Below, piece after piece: positions 1-10,802 of a stretch of 64,000 nt of DNA. The position numbers and the translations under genes are program-made. Source of the stretch: Limanda limanda (taxonomy: Eukaryota; Chordata; Actinopteri; Pleuronectiformes; Pleuronectidae); the NCBI RefSeq assembly GCF_963576545.1, contig NW_026870427.1, positions 1 through 64,000 on the forward strand, read 5' to 3'. The notes beneath the pieces are model-generated. The model worked only from the letters and a program-made list of their open reading frames with translations. It was not told the DNA's origin and made no database searches. Every line of letters starts with the position of its first letter. Within the stretch, counting starts at the first letter, position 1.

Positions 1-50
1 ACCAATCGATCCGCAGGACCCAAATTAGTCCAGATGCAACCACTTTCCAA
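1..50 (+). repeat. Partial B monomer at left edge
   Basis: This is the last 50 bp of a B monomer, from ACCAATCGATCCGCAGG to the CTTTCCAA that ends every B unit. The first complete monomer starts at 51. Confidence 0.95.
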
Positions 51-429
51 GTCTCTCCGACCTTCACAAAAAAGTTATTCAAGAATATCTCTTTCTCCTA
101 TGTGCTTTCATCCCTAACCCTAACCCTAACCCTTCCGAAAGTCGGAGAAGCTCAAGGATGGTACTGATCGATGCGCGCAACCCCATTTAGTGGGGGTAGA
201 GCCTACTTGCAAGTCTCTCCGACCTTCACAAAAAAAGTTATTCAAGAATATCTCCTCAGATTTGGGGGAATTTCGTCGGTCGACCTCTTCCGAAAGTCGT
301 ACAAGCTCGGGGATGGTACCAATCGATCCGCAGGACCCAAATTAGTCCAGATGCAACCACTTTCCAAGTCTCTCCGACCTTCACAAAAAAAGTTATTCAA
401 GAATATCTCTTTCTCCTATGTGCTTTCAT

Positions 430-450
430 CCCTAACCCTAACCCTAACCC
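430..450 (-). other. Telomere-type tract and potential G-quadruplex motif (reference copy)
   Basis: The + strand reads CCC(TAACCC)3, so the - strand has four GGG runs separated by TTA, the pattern known to fold as a telomeric G-quadruplex. The tract sits at monomer offset 62-82 in every A unit. In type a units only three GGG runs remain. Folding in vivo is inference. Confidence 0.85.
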
Positions 451-495
451 TTCCGAAAGTCGGAGAAGCTCAAGGATGGTACCGATCGATGCGCG

Positions 496-517
496 CTACC
501 CCATTTAGTGGGGGTAG
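496..517 (+). other. Hairpin in the A tail (reference copy)
   Basis: CTACCCCA at 496-503 pairs with TGGGGGTAG at 509-517 around a five-base loop (TTTAG) with one bulged G. It recurs in each A unit; in A' the T-to-A change in the left arm removes one pair. B has no equivalent stem at this tail position. No run of T follows, so a transcription terminator is not indicated. Confidence 0.6.
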
Positions 518-530
518 AGCCTACTTGCAA

Positions 531-687
531 GTCTCTCCGACCTTCACAAAAAAAGTTATTCAAGAATATCTCTTTCTCCTATGTGCTTTCATCCCTAACC
601 CTAACCCTTCCGAAAGTCGGAGAAGCTCAAGGATGGTACCGATCGATGCGCGCTACCCCATTTAGTGGGGGTAGAGCCTACTTGCAA
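531..687 (+). repeat. Reference short A monomer (type a), 157 bp
   Basis: Identical in plan to the 163-bp unit but with exactly one telomere hexamer fewer: CCCTAACCCTAACCC at 593-607. It recurs throughout the array and mostly follows a B monomer, for example at 843, 9201, 10002, 15466, 50748, 57981, 59108, 60398, 61525 and 62652. It is a standing subtype rather than a one-off deletion, since it keeps its place in repeated cassettes. Confidence 0.93.
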
Positions 688-842
688 GTCTCTCCGACCT
701 TCACAAAAAAAGTTATTCAAGAATATCTCCTCAGATTTGGGGGAATTTCGTCGGTCGACCTCTTCCGAAGGTCGTACAAGCTCGGGGATGGTACCAATCG
801 ATCCGCAGGACCCAAATTAGTCCAGATGCAACCACTTTCCAA
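688..842 (+). repeat. Reference B monomer, 155 bp
   Basis: The head at 688-729 is the same 42 bp as in A. The 33-bp middle (730-762) lacks telomere repeats and carries GATTTGGGGGAATTTCG and the palindrome GGTCGACC. The 80-bp tail (763-842) aligns without gaps to the A tail: 57 of 80 positions match by hand count, 34 of the first 40 and only 23 of the last 40. Subtypes: BN with GGGAATGG (1978, 9847, 16112, 16913, 19672, 20435, 23144, 23945, 24752, 27628, 28429, 38558, 45134); copies with GAAAGTCG instead of GAAGGTCG (213, 6486, 8565, 14830); copies with CTGCAGG and/or CTTTTCAAG (17394, 18195, 20916, 21711, 25233, 28910, 29711, 38876, 39678 and the second-copy equivalents). Confidence 0.95.
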
Positions 843-1325
843 GTCTCTCCGACCTTCACAAAAAAAGTTATTCAAGAATATCTCTTTCTCCTATGTGCTT
901 TCATCCCTAACCCTAACCCTTCCGAAAGTCGGAGAAGCTCAAGGATGGTACCGATCGATGCGCGCTACCCCATTTAGTGGGGGTAGAGCCTACTTGCAAG
1001 TCTCTCCGACCTTCACAAAAAAAGTTATTCAAGAATATCTCTTTCTCCTATGTGCTTTCATCCCTAACCCTAACCCTAACCCTTCCGAAAGTCGGAGAAG
1101 CTCAAGGATGGTACCGATCGATGCGCGCTACCCCATTTAGTGGGGGTAGAGCCTACTTGCAAGTCTCTCCGACCTTCACAAAAAAAGTTATTCAAGAATA
1201 TCTCTTTCTCCTATGTGCTTTCATCCCTAACCCTAACCCTAACCCTTCCGAAAGTCGGAGAAGCTCAAGGATAGTACCGATCGATGCGCGCTACCCCATT
1301 TAGTGGGGGTAGAGCCTACTTGCAA

Positions 1326-1488
1326 GTCTCTCCGACCTTCACAAAAAAAGTTATTCAAGAATATCTCTTTCTCCTATGTGCTTTCATCCCTAACCCTAAC
1401 CCTAACCCTTCCGAAAGTCGGAGAAGCTCAAGGATGGTACTGATCGATGCGCGCAACCCCATTTAGTGGGGGTAGAGCCTACTTGCAA
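1326..1488 (+). repeat. Reference A' monomer (B-adjacent subtype)
   Basis: A 163-bp A unit with two linked tail changes: TACCGATC becomes TACTGATC, and GCGCTACC becomes GCGCAACC. The first change removes the GGTACC palindrome, and the second breaks one pair of the tail hairpin. Across the window A' is followed directly by B, except at 1326 and 2459, where an ordinary A follows. From about 49 kb onward every complete B has A' (or its short form a', at 54932) immediately before it. Other short a' copies lie at 21554, 22987 and 25871. Confidence 0.92.
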
Positions 1489-4400
1489 GTCTCTCCGACC
1501 TTCACAAAAAAAGTTATTCAAGAATATCTCTTTCTCCTATGTGCTTTCATCCCTAACCCTAACCCTAACCCTTCCGAAAGTCGGAGAAGCTCAAGGATGG
1601 TACCGATCGATGCGCGCTACCCCATTTAGTGGGGGTAGAGCCTACTTGCAAGTCTCTCCGACCTTCACAAAAAAAGTTATTCAAGAATATCTCTTTCTCC
1701 TATGTGCTTTCATCCCTAACCCTAACCCTAACCCTTCCGAAAGTCGGAGAAGCTCAAGGATAGTACCGATCGATGCGCGCTACCCCATTTAGTGGGGGTA
1801 GAGCCTACTTGCAAGTCTCTCCGACCTTCACAAAAAAAGTTATTCAAGAATATCTCTTTCTCCTATGTGCTTTCATCCCTAACCCTAACCCTAACCCTTC
1901 CGAAAGTCGGAGAAGCTCAAGGATGGTACTGATCGATGCGCGCAACCCCATTTAGTGGGGGTAGAGCCTACTTGCAAGTCTCTCCGACCTTCACAAAAAA
2001 AGTTATTCAAGAATATCTCCTCAGATTTGGGGGAATTTCGTCGGTCGACCTCTTCCGAAGGTCGTACAAGCTCGGGAATGGTACCAATCGATCCGCAGGA
2101 CCCAAATTAGTCCAGATGCAACCACTTTCCAAGTCTCTCCGACCTTCACAAAAAAAGTTATTCAAGAATATCTCTTTCTCCTATGTGCTTTCATCCCTAA
2201 CCCTAACCCTAACCCTTCCGAAAGTCGGAGAAGCTCAAGGATGGTACCGATCGATGCGCGCTACCCCATTTAGTGGGGGTAGAGCCTACTTGCAAGTCTC
2301 TCCGACCTTCACAAAAAAAGTTATTCAAGAATATCTCTTTCTCCTATGTGCTTTCATCCCTAACCCTAACCCTAACCCTTCCGAAAGTCGGAGAAGCTCA
2401 AGGATAGTACCGATCGATGCGCGCTACCCCATTTAGTGGGGGTAGAGCCTACTTGCAAGTCTCTCCGACCTTCACAAAAAAAGTTATTCAAGAATATCTC
2501 TTTCTCCTATGTGCTTTCATCCCTAACCCTAACCCTAACCCTTCCGAAAGTCGGAGAAGCTCAAGGATGGTACTGATCGATGCGCGCAACCCCATTTAGT
2601 GGGGGTAGAGCCTACTTGCAAGTCTCTCCGACCTTCACAAAAAAAGTTATTCAAGAATATCTCTTTCTCCTATGTGCTTTCATCCCTAACCCTAACCCTA
2701 ACCCTTCCGAAAGTCGGAGAAGCTCAAGGATGGTACCGATCGATGCGCGCTACCCCATTTAGTGGGGGTAGAGCCTACTTGCAAGTCTCTCCGACCTTCA
2801 CAAAAAAAGTTATTCAAGAATATCTCTTTCTCCTATGTGCTTTCATCCCTAACCCTAACCCTAACCCTTCCGAAAGTCGGAGAAGCTCAAGGATGGTACC
2901 GATCGATGCGCGCTACCCCATTTAGTGGGGGTAGAGCCTACTTGCAAGTCTCTCCGACCTTCACAAAAAAAGTTATTCAAGAATATCTCTTTCTCCTATG
3001 TGCTTTCATCCCTAACCCTAACCCTAACCCTTCCGAAAGTCGGAGAAGCTCAAGGATGGTACCGATCGATGCGCGCTACCCCATTTAGTGGGGGTAGAGC
3101 CTACTTGCAAGTCTCTCCGACCTTCACAAAAAAAGTTATTCAAGAATATCTCTTTCTCCTATGTGCTTTCATCCCTAACCCTAACCCTAACCCTTCCGAA
3201 AGTCGGAGAAGCTCAAGGATAGTACCGATCGATGCGCGCTACCCCATTTAGTGGGGGTAGAGCCTACTTGCAAGTCTCTCCGACCTTCACAAAAAAAGTT
3301 ATTCAAGAATATCTCTTTCTCCTATGTGCTTTCATCCCTAACCCTAACCCTAACCCTTCCGAAAGTCGGAGAAGCTCAAGGATGGTACTGATCGATGCGC
3401 GCAACCCCATTTAGTGGGGGTAGAGCCTACTTGCAAGTCTCTCCGACCTTCACAAAAAAAGTTATTCAAGAATATCTCCTCAGATTTGGGGGAATTTCGT
3501 CGGTCGACCTCTTCCGAAGGTCGTACAAGCTCGGGGATGGTACCAATCGATCCGCAGGACCCAAATTAGTCCAGATGCAACCACTTTCCAAGTCTCTCCG
3601 ACCTTCACAAAAAAAGTTATTCAAGAATATCTCTTTCTCCTATGTGCTTTCATCCCTAACCCTAACCCTAACCCTTCCGAAAGTCGGAGAAGCTCAAGGA
3701 TGGTACCGATCGATGCGCGCTACCCCATTTAGTGGGGGTAAAGCCTACTTGCAAGTCTCTCCGACCTTCACAAAAAAAGTTATTCAAGAATATCTCTTTC
3801 TCCTATGTGCTTTCATCCCTAACCCTAACCCTAACCCTTCCGAAAGTCGGAGAAGCTCAAGGATGGTACCGATCGATGCGCGCTACCCCATTTAGTGGGG
3901 GTAGAGCCTACTTGCAAGTCTCTCCGACCTTCACAAAAAAAGTTATTCAAGAATATCTCCTCAGATTTGGGGGAATTTCGTCGGTCGACCTCTTCCGAAG
4001 GTCATACAAGCTCGGGGATGGTACCAATCGATCCGCAGGACCCAAATTAGTCCAGATGCAACCACTTTCCAAGTCTCTCCGACCTTCACAAAAAAAGTTA
4101 TTCAAGAATATCTCTTTCTCCTATGTGCTTTCATCCCTAACCCTAACCCTAACCCTTCCGAAAGTCGGAGAAGCTCAAGGATGGTACTGATCGATGCGCG
4201 CTACCCCATTTAGTGGGGGTAGAGCCTACTTGCAAGTCTCTCCGACCTTCACAAAAAAAGTTATTCAAGAATATCTCTTTCTCCTATGTGCTTTCATCCC
4301 TAACCCTAACCCTAACCCTTCCGAAAGTCGGAGAAGCTCAAGGATGGTACCGATCGATGCGCGCTACCCCATTTAGTGGGGGTAGAGCCTACTTGCAAGT

Positions 4401-4724
4401 CTCTCCGACCTTCACAAAAAAAGTTATTCAAGAATATCTCTTTCTCCTATGTGCTTTCATCCCTAACCCTAACCCTAACCCTTCCGAAAGTCGGAGAAGC
4501 TCAAGGATGGTACCGATCGATGCGCGCTACCCCATTTAGTGGGGGTAGAGCCTACTTGCAAGTCTCTCCGACCTTCACAAAAAAAGTTATTCAAGAATAT
4601 CTCTTTCTCCTATGTGCTTTCATCCCTAACCCTAACCCTAACCCTTCCGAAAGTCGGAGAAGCTCAAGGATGGTACTGATCGATGCGCGCAACCCCATTT
4701 AGTGGGGGTAGAGCCTACTTGCAA

Positions 4725-6803
4725 GTCTCTCCGACCTTCACAAAAAAAGTTATTCAAGAATATCTCCTCAGATTTGGGGGAATTTCGTCAGTCGACCTCT
4801 TCCGAAGGTCGTACAAGCTCGGGGATGGTACCAATCGATCCGCAGGACCCAAATTAGTCCAGATGCAACCACTTTCCAAGTCTCTCCGACCTTCACAAAA
4901 AAAGTTATTCAAGAATATCTCTTTCTCCTATGTGCTTTCATCCCTAACCCTAACCCTAACCCTTCCGAAAGTCGGAGAAGCTCAAGGATGGTACCGATCG
5001 ATGCGCGCTACCCCATTTAGTGGGGGTAGAGCCTACTTGCAAGTCTCTCCGACCTTCACAAAAAAAGTTATTCAAGAATATCTCTTTCTCCTATGTGCTT
5101 TCATCCCTAACCCTAACCCTAACCCTTCCGAAAGTCGGAGAAGCTCAAGGATGGTACTGATCGATGCGCGCAACCCCATTTAGTGGGGGTAGAGCCTACT
5201 TGCAAGTCTCTCCGACCTTCACAAAAAAAGTTATTCAAGAATATCTCCTCAGATTTGGGGGAATTTCGTCGGTCGACCTCTTCCGAAGGTCGTACAAGCT
5301 CGGGGATGGTACCAATCGATTCGCAGGACCCAAATTAGTCCAGATGCAACCACTTTCCAAGTCTCTCCGACCTTCACAAAAAAAGTTATTCAAGAATATC
5401 TCTTTCTCCTATGTGCTTTCATCCCTAACCCTAACCCTAACCCTTCCGAAAGTCGGAGAAGCTCAAGGATGGTACCGATCGATGCGCGCTACCCCATTTA
5501 GTGGGGGTAGAGCCTACTTGCAAGTCTCTCCGACCTTCACAAAAAAAGTTATTCAAGAATATCTCTTTCTCCTATGTGCTTTCATCCCTAACCCTAACCC
5601 TAACCCTTCCAAAAGTCGGAGAAGCTCAAGGATGGTACCGATCGATGCGCGCTACCCCATTTAGTGGGGGTAGAGCCTACTTGCAAGTCTCTCCGACCTT
5701 CACAAAAAAAGTTATTCAAGAATATCTCCTCAGATTTGGGGGAATTTCGTCGGTCGACCTCTTCCGAAGGTCGTACAAGCTCGGGGATGGTACCAATCGA
5801 TCCGCAGGACCCAAATTAATCCAGATGCAACCACTTTCCAAGTCTCTCCGACCTTCACAAAAAAAGTTATTCAAGAATATCTCTTTCTCCTATGTGCTTT
5901 CATCCCTAACCCTAACCCTAACCCTTCCGAAAGTCGGAGAAGCTCAAGGATGGTACCGATCGATGCGCGCTACCCCATTTAGTGGGGGTAGAGCCTACTT
6001 GCAAGTCTCTCCGACCTTCACAAAAAAAGTTATTCAAGAATATCTCTTTCTCCTATGTGCTTTCATCCCTAACCCTAACCCTAACCCTTCCGAAAGTCGG
6101 AGAAGCTCAAGGATGGTACCGATCGATGCGCGCTACCCCATTTAGTGGGGGTAGAGCCTACTTGCAAGTCTCTCCGACCTTCACAAAAAAAGTTATTCAA
6201 GAATATCTCCTCAGATTTGGGGGAATTTCGTCGGTCGACCTCTTTCGAAGGTCGTACAAGCTCGGGGATGGTACCAATCGATCCGCAGGACCCAAATTAG
6301 TCCAGATGCAACCACTTTCCAAGTCTCTCCGACCTTCACAAAAAAAGTTATTCAAGAATATCTCTTTCTCCTATGTGCTTTCATCCCTAACCCTAACCCT
6401 AACCCTTCCGAAAGTCGGAGAAGCTCAAGGATGGTACTGATCGATGCGCGCAACCCCATTTAGTGGGGGTAGAGCCTACTTGCAAGTCTCTCCGACCTTC
6501 ACAAAAAAAGTTATTCAAGAATATCTCCTCAGATTTGGGGGAATTTCGTCGGTCGACCTCTTCCGAAAGTCGTACAAGCTCGGGGATGGTACCAATCGAT
6601 CCGCAGGACCCAAATTAGTCCAGATGCAACCACTTTCCAAGTCTCTCCGACCTTCACAAAAAAAGTTATTCAAGAATATCTCTTTCTCCTATGTGCTTTC
6701 ATCCCTAACCCTAACCCTAACCCTTCCGAAAGTCGGAGAAGCTCAAGGATGGTACCGATCGATGCGCGCTACCCCATTTAGTGGGGGTAGAGCCTACTTG
6801 CAA
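4725..6803 (+). repeat. 2,079-bp higher-order unit, copy 1
   Basis: Thirteen monomers: B4725, A4880, A'5043, B5206, A5361, A5524, B5687, A5842, A6005, B6168, A'6323, B6486, A6641. Five B and eight A give 2,079 bp exactly. Markers shared with copy 2: CGTCAGTCG in the first B, GATTCGCAGG in B5206 and TTCCAAAAG in A5524. Private to this copy: AAATTAATCC in B5687 and CTCTTTCGAAGG in B6168. Confidence 0.92.
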
Positions 6804-8882
6804 GTCTCTCCGACCTTCACAAAAAAAGTTATTCAAGAATATCTCCTCAGATTTGGGGGAATTTCGTCAGTCGACCTCTTCCGAAGGTCGTACAAGCTCG
6901 GGGATGGTACCAATCGATCCGCAGGACCCAAATTAGTCCAGATGCAACCACTTTCCAAGTCTCTCCGACCTTCACAAAAAAAGTTATTCAAGAATATCTC
7001 TTTCTCCTATGTGCTTTCATCCCTAACCCTAACCCTAACCCTTCCGAAAGTCGGAGAAGCTCAAGGATGGTACCGATCGATGCGCGCTACCCCATTTAGT
7101 GGGGGTAGAGCCTACTTGCAAGTCTCTCCGACCTTCACAAAAAAAGTTATTCAAGAATATCTCTTTCTCCTATGTGCTTTCATCCCTAACCCTAACCCTA
7201 ACCCTTCCGAAAGTCGGAGAAGCTCAAGGATGGTACTGATCGATGCGCGCAACCCCATTTAGTGGGGGTAGAGCCTACTTGCAAGTCTCTCCGACCTTCA
7301 CAAAAAAAGTTATTCAAGAATATCTCCTCAGATTTGGGGGAATTTCGTCGGTCGACCTCTTCCGAAGGTCGTACAAGCTCGGGGATGGTACCAATCGATT
7401 CGCAGGACCCAAATTAGTCCAGATGCAACCACTTTCCAAGTCTCTCCGACCTTCACAAAAAAAGTTATTCAAGAATATCTCTTTCTCCTATGTGCTTTCA
7501 TCCCTAACCCTAACCCTAACCCTTCCGAAAGTCGGAGAAGCTCAAGGATGGTACCGATCGATGCGCGCTACCCCATTTAGTGGGGGTAGAGCCTACTTGC
7601 AAGTCTCTCCGACCTTCACAAAAAAAGTTATTCAAGAATATCTCTTTCTCCTATGTGCTTTCATCCCTAACCCTAACCCTAACCCTTCCAAAAGTCGGAG
7701 AAGCTCAAGGATGGTACCGATCGATGCGCGCTACCCCATTTAGTGGGGGTAGAGCCTACTTGCAAGTCTCTCCGACCTTCACAAAAAAAGTTATTCAAGA
7801 ATATCTCCTCAGATTTGGGGGAATTTCGTCGGTCGACCTCTTCCGAAGGTCGTACAAGCTCGGGGATGGTACCAATCGATCCGCAGGACCCAAATTAGTC
7901 CAGATGCAACCACTTTCCAAGTCTCTCCGACCTTCACAAAAAAAGTTATTCAAGAATATCTCTTTCTCCTATGTGCTTTCATCCCTAACCCTAACCCTAA
8001 CCCTTCCGAAAGTCGGAGAAGCTCAAGGATGGTACCGATCGATGCGCGCTACCCCATTTAGTGGGGGTAGAGCCTACTTGCAAGTCTCTCCGACCTTCAC
8101 AAAAAAAGTTATTCAAGAATATCTCTTTCTCCTATGTGCTTTCATCCCTAACCCTAACCCTAACCCTTCCGAAAGTCGGAGAAGCTCAAGGATGGTACCG
8201 ATCGATGCGCGCTACCCCATTTAGTGGGGGTAGAGCCTACTTGCAAGTCTCTCCGACCTTCACAAAAAAAGTTATTCAAGAATATCTCCTCAGATTTGGG
8301 GGAATTTCGTCGGTCGACCTCTTCCGAAGGTCGTACAAGCTCGGGGATGGTACCAATCGATCCGCAGGACCCAAATTAGTCCAGATGCAACCACTTTCCA
8401 AGTCTCTCCGACCTTCACAAAAAAAGTTATTCAAGAATATCTCTTTCTCCTATGTGCTTTCATCCCTAACCCTAACCCTAACCCTTCCGAAAGTCGGAGA
8501 AGCTCAAGGATGGTACTGATCGATGCGCGCAACCCCATTTAGTGGGGGTAGAGCCTACTTGCAAGTCTCTCCGACCTTCACAAAAAAAGTTATTCAAGAA
8601 TATCTCCTCAGATTTGGGGGAATTTCGTCGGTCGACCTCTTCCGAAAGTCGTACAAGCTCGGGGATGGTACCAATCGATCCGCAGGACCCAAATTAGTCC
8701 AGATGCAACCACTTTCCAAGTCTCTCCGACCTTCACAAAAAAAGTTATTCAAGAATATCTCTTTCTCCTATGTGCTTTCATCCCTAACCCTAACCCTAAC
8801 CCTTCCGAAAGTCGGAGAAGCTCAAGGATGGTACCGATCGATGCGCGCTACCCCATTTAGTGGGGGTAGAGCCTACTTGCAA
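6804..8882 (+). repeat. 2,079-bp higher-order unit, copy 2
   Basis: B6804, A6959, A'7122, B7285, A7440, A7603, B7766, A7921, A8084, B8247, A'8402, B8565, A8720. Every boundary lies 2,079 bp from its partner in copy 1, with the same subtype markers at B6804, B7285 and A7603. B is unusually dense, at five in thirteen monomers. The direct A-B-A-B runs give the longest open frames here, because A+B is 318 bp, a multiple of three. Confidence 0.92.
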
Positions 8883-10802
8883 GTCTCTCCGACCTTCACA
8901 AAAAAAGTTATTCAAGAATATCTCTTTCTCCTATGTGCTTTCATCCCTAACCCTAACCCTAACCCTTCCGAAAGTCGGAGAAGCTCAAGGATGGTACCGA
9001 TCGATGCGCGCTACCCCATTTAGTGGGGGTAGAGCCTACTTGCAAGTCTCTCCGACCTTCACAAAAAAAGTTATTCAAGAATATCTCCTCAGATTTGGGG
9101 GAATTTCGTCGGTCGACCTCTTCCGAAGGTCGTACAAGCTCGGGGATGGTACCAATCGATCCGCAGGACCCAAATTAGTCCAGATGCAACCACTTTCCAA
9201 GTCTCTCCGACCTTCACAAAAAAAGTTATTCAAGAATATCTCTTTCTCCTATGTGCTTTCATCCCTAACCCTAACCCTTCCGAAAGTCGGAGAAGCTCAA
9301 GGATGGTACCGATCGATGCGCGCTACCCCATTTAGTGGGGGTAGAGCCTACTTGCAAGTCTCTCCGACCTTCACAAAAAAAGTTATTCAAGAATATCTCT
9401 TTCTCCTATGTGCTTTCATCCCTAACCCTAACCCTAACCCTTCCGAAAGTCGGAGAAGCTCAAGGATGGTACCGATCGATGCGCGCTACCCCATTTAGTG
9501 GGGGTAGAGCCTACTTGCAAGTCTCTCCGACCTTCACAAAAAAAGTTATTCAAGAATATCTCTTTCTCCTATGTGCTTTCATCCCTAACCCTAACCCTAA
9601 CCCTTCCGAAAGTCGGAGAAGCTCAAGGATAGTACCGATCGATGCGCGCTACCCCATTTAGTGGGGGTAGAGCCTACTTGCAAGTCTCTCCGACCTTCAC
9701 AAAAAAAGTTATTCAAGAATATCTCTTTCTCCTATGTGCTTTCATCCCTAACCCTAACCCTAACCCTTCCGAAAGTCGGAGAAGCTCAAGGATGGTACTG
9801 ATCGATGCGCGCAACCCCATTTAGTGGGGGTAGAGCCTACTTGCAAGTCTCTCCGACCTTCACAAAAAAAGTTATTCAAGAATATCTCCTCAGATTTGGG
9901 GGAATTTCGTCGGTCGACCTCTTCCGAAGGTCGTACAAGCTCGGGAATGGTACCAATCGATCCGCAGGACCCAAATTAGTCCAGATGCAACCACTTTCCA
10001 AGTCTCTCCGACCTTCACAAAAAAAGTTATTCAAGAATATCTCTTTCTCCTATGTGCTTTCATCCCTAACCCTAACCCTTCCGAAAGTCGGAGAAGCTCA
10101 AGGATGGTACCGATCGATGCGCGCTACCCCATTTAGTGGGGGTAGAGCCTACTTGCAAGTCTCTCCGACCTTCACAAAAAAAGTTATTCAAGAATATCTC
10201 TTTCTCCTATGTGCTTTCATCCCTAACCCTAACCCTAACCCTTCCGAAAGTCGGAGAAGCTCAAGGATGGTACCGATCGATGCGCGCTACCCCATTTAGT
10301 GGGGGTAGAGCCTACTTGCAAGTCTCTCCGACCTTCACAAAAAAAGTTATTCAAGAATATCTCTTTCTCCTATGTGCTTTCATCCCTAACCCTAACCCTA
10401 ACCCTTCCGAAAGTCGGAGAAGCTCAAGGATAGTACCGATCGATGCGCGCTACCCCATTTAGTGGGGGTAGAGCCTACTTGCAAGTCTCTCCGACCTTCA
10501 CAAAAAAAGTTATTCAAGAATATCTCTTTCTCCTATGTGCTTTCATCCCTAACCCTAACCCTAACCCTTCCGAAAGTCGGAGAAGCTCAAGGATGGTACT
10601 GATCGATGCGCGCAACCCCATTTAGTGGGGGTAGAGCCTACTTGCAAGTCTCTCCGACCTTCACAAAAAAAGTTATTCAAGAATATCTCCTCAGATTTGG
10701 GGGAATTTCGTCGGTCGACCTCTTCCGAAGGTCGTACAAGCTCGGGGATGGTACCAATCGATCCGCAGGACCCAAATTAGTCCAGATGCAACCACTTTCC
10801 AA
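8883..10802 (+). repeat. Lead-in plus 801-bp pentamer pair (first occurrence)
   Basis: A8883 and B9046 lead into two pentamers: a9201, A9358, Ar9521, A'9684, BN9847, then a10002, A10159, Ar10322, A'10485, B10648. Each pentamer is 157+3x163+155 = 801 bp. The second ends in an ordinary B rather than BN. The same pair begins at 15466, 18988, 22504 and 26982. Confidence 0.9.

Larger units (their letters stand above)
368..530 (+). repeat. Reference A monomer, 163 bp
   Basis: A typical copy of the commonest unit. The 42-bp head (368-409) starts GTCTCTCCGACC and contains a run of seven A. The 41-bp middle (410-450) has a pyrimidine-rich stretch ending GTGCTTTCAT, then CCC(TAACCC)3 at 430-450. The 80-bp tail (451-530) contains TTCCGAAAGTCGGAG, the palindromes GGTACC, CGATCG and GCGCGC, and a short hairpin. 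By hand count GC is 77 of 163 (47%), with seven CpG. The length is 1 modulo 3, so the reading frame shifts at each copy, which argues against a coding repeat. Confidence 0.95.
51..4724 (+). repeat. Mixed A/B segment, monomer map 51-4724
   Basis: Order by start: A'51, B213, A368, a531, B688, a843, A1000, Ar1163, A'1326, A1489, Ar1652, A'1815, BN1978, A2133, Ar2296, A'2459, A2622, A2785, A2948, Ar3111, A'3274, B3437, A3592, A3755, B3918, A4073, A4236, A4399, A'4562. The motif Ar then A' occurs four times. A'1326 and A'2459 are the two A' units followed by A. The unit at 51 has six rather than seven A in the head. The unit at 4073 is a hybrid with the first A' change but not the second. The unit at 3592 has GGTAAAGCC. 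Monomers 2948-6167 reappear at 10159-13378. Confidence 0.9.

Noticed and set aside
430..450. True terminal telomere
   Set aside because: Only two or three hexamers occur per monomer, embedded in complex sequence, and the array continues on both sides. These are interstitial tracts.
451..530. tRNA, 5S or other RNA polymerase III gene in the tail
   Set aside because: I found no A-box/B-box pair with proper spacing, no cloverleaf and no terminal T run; the hairpin is a single stem of about eight pairs.
730..790. CENP-B box in the B monomer
   Set aside because: TTTCGTCGGTCGACC has a TTCG start but lacks the A and CGGG at the required spacing of the known box.
6444..7262. Long open reading frames (up to 272 codons) repeated across the window
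   Set aside because: They are frames through the satellite. A is 1 and B is 2 modulo 3, so an A+B pair (318 bp) keeps frame and gives longer frames in B-dense parts, while A runs shift frame and stop. Two frames are open over the same bases, starts are often GTG, and no product resembles a known domain.
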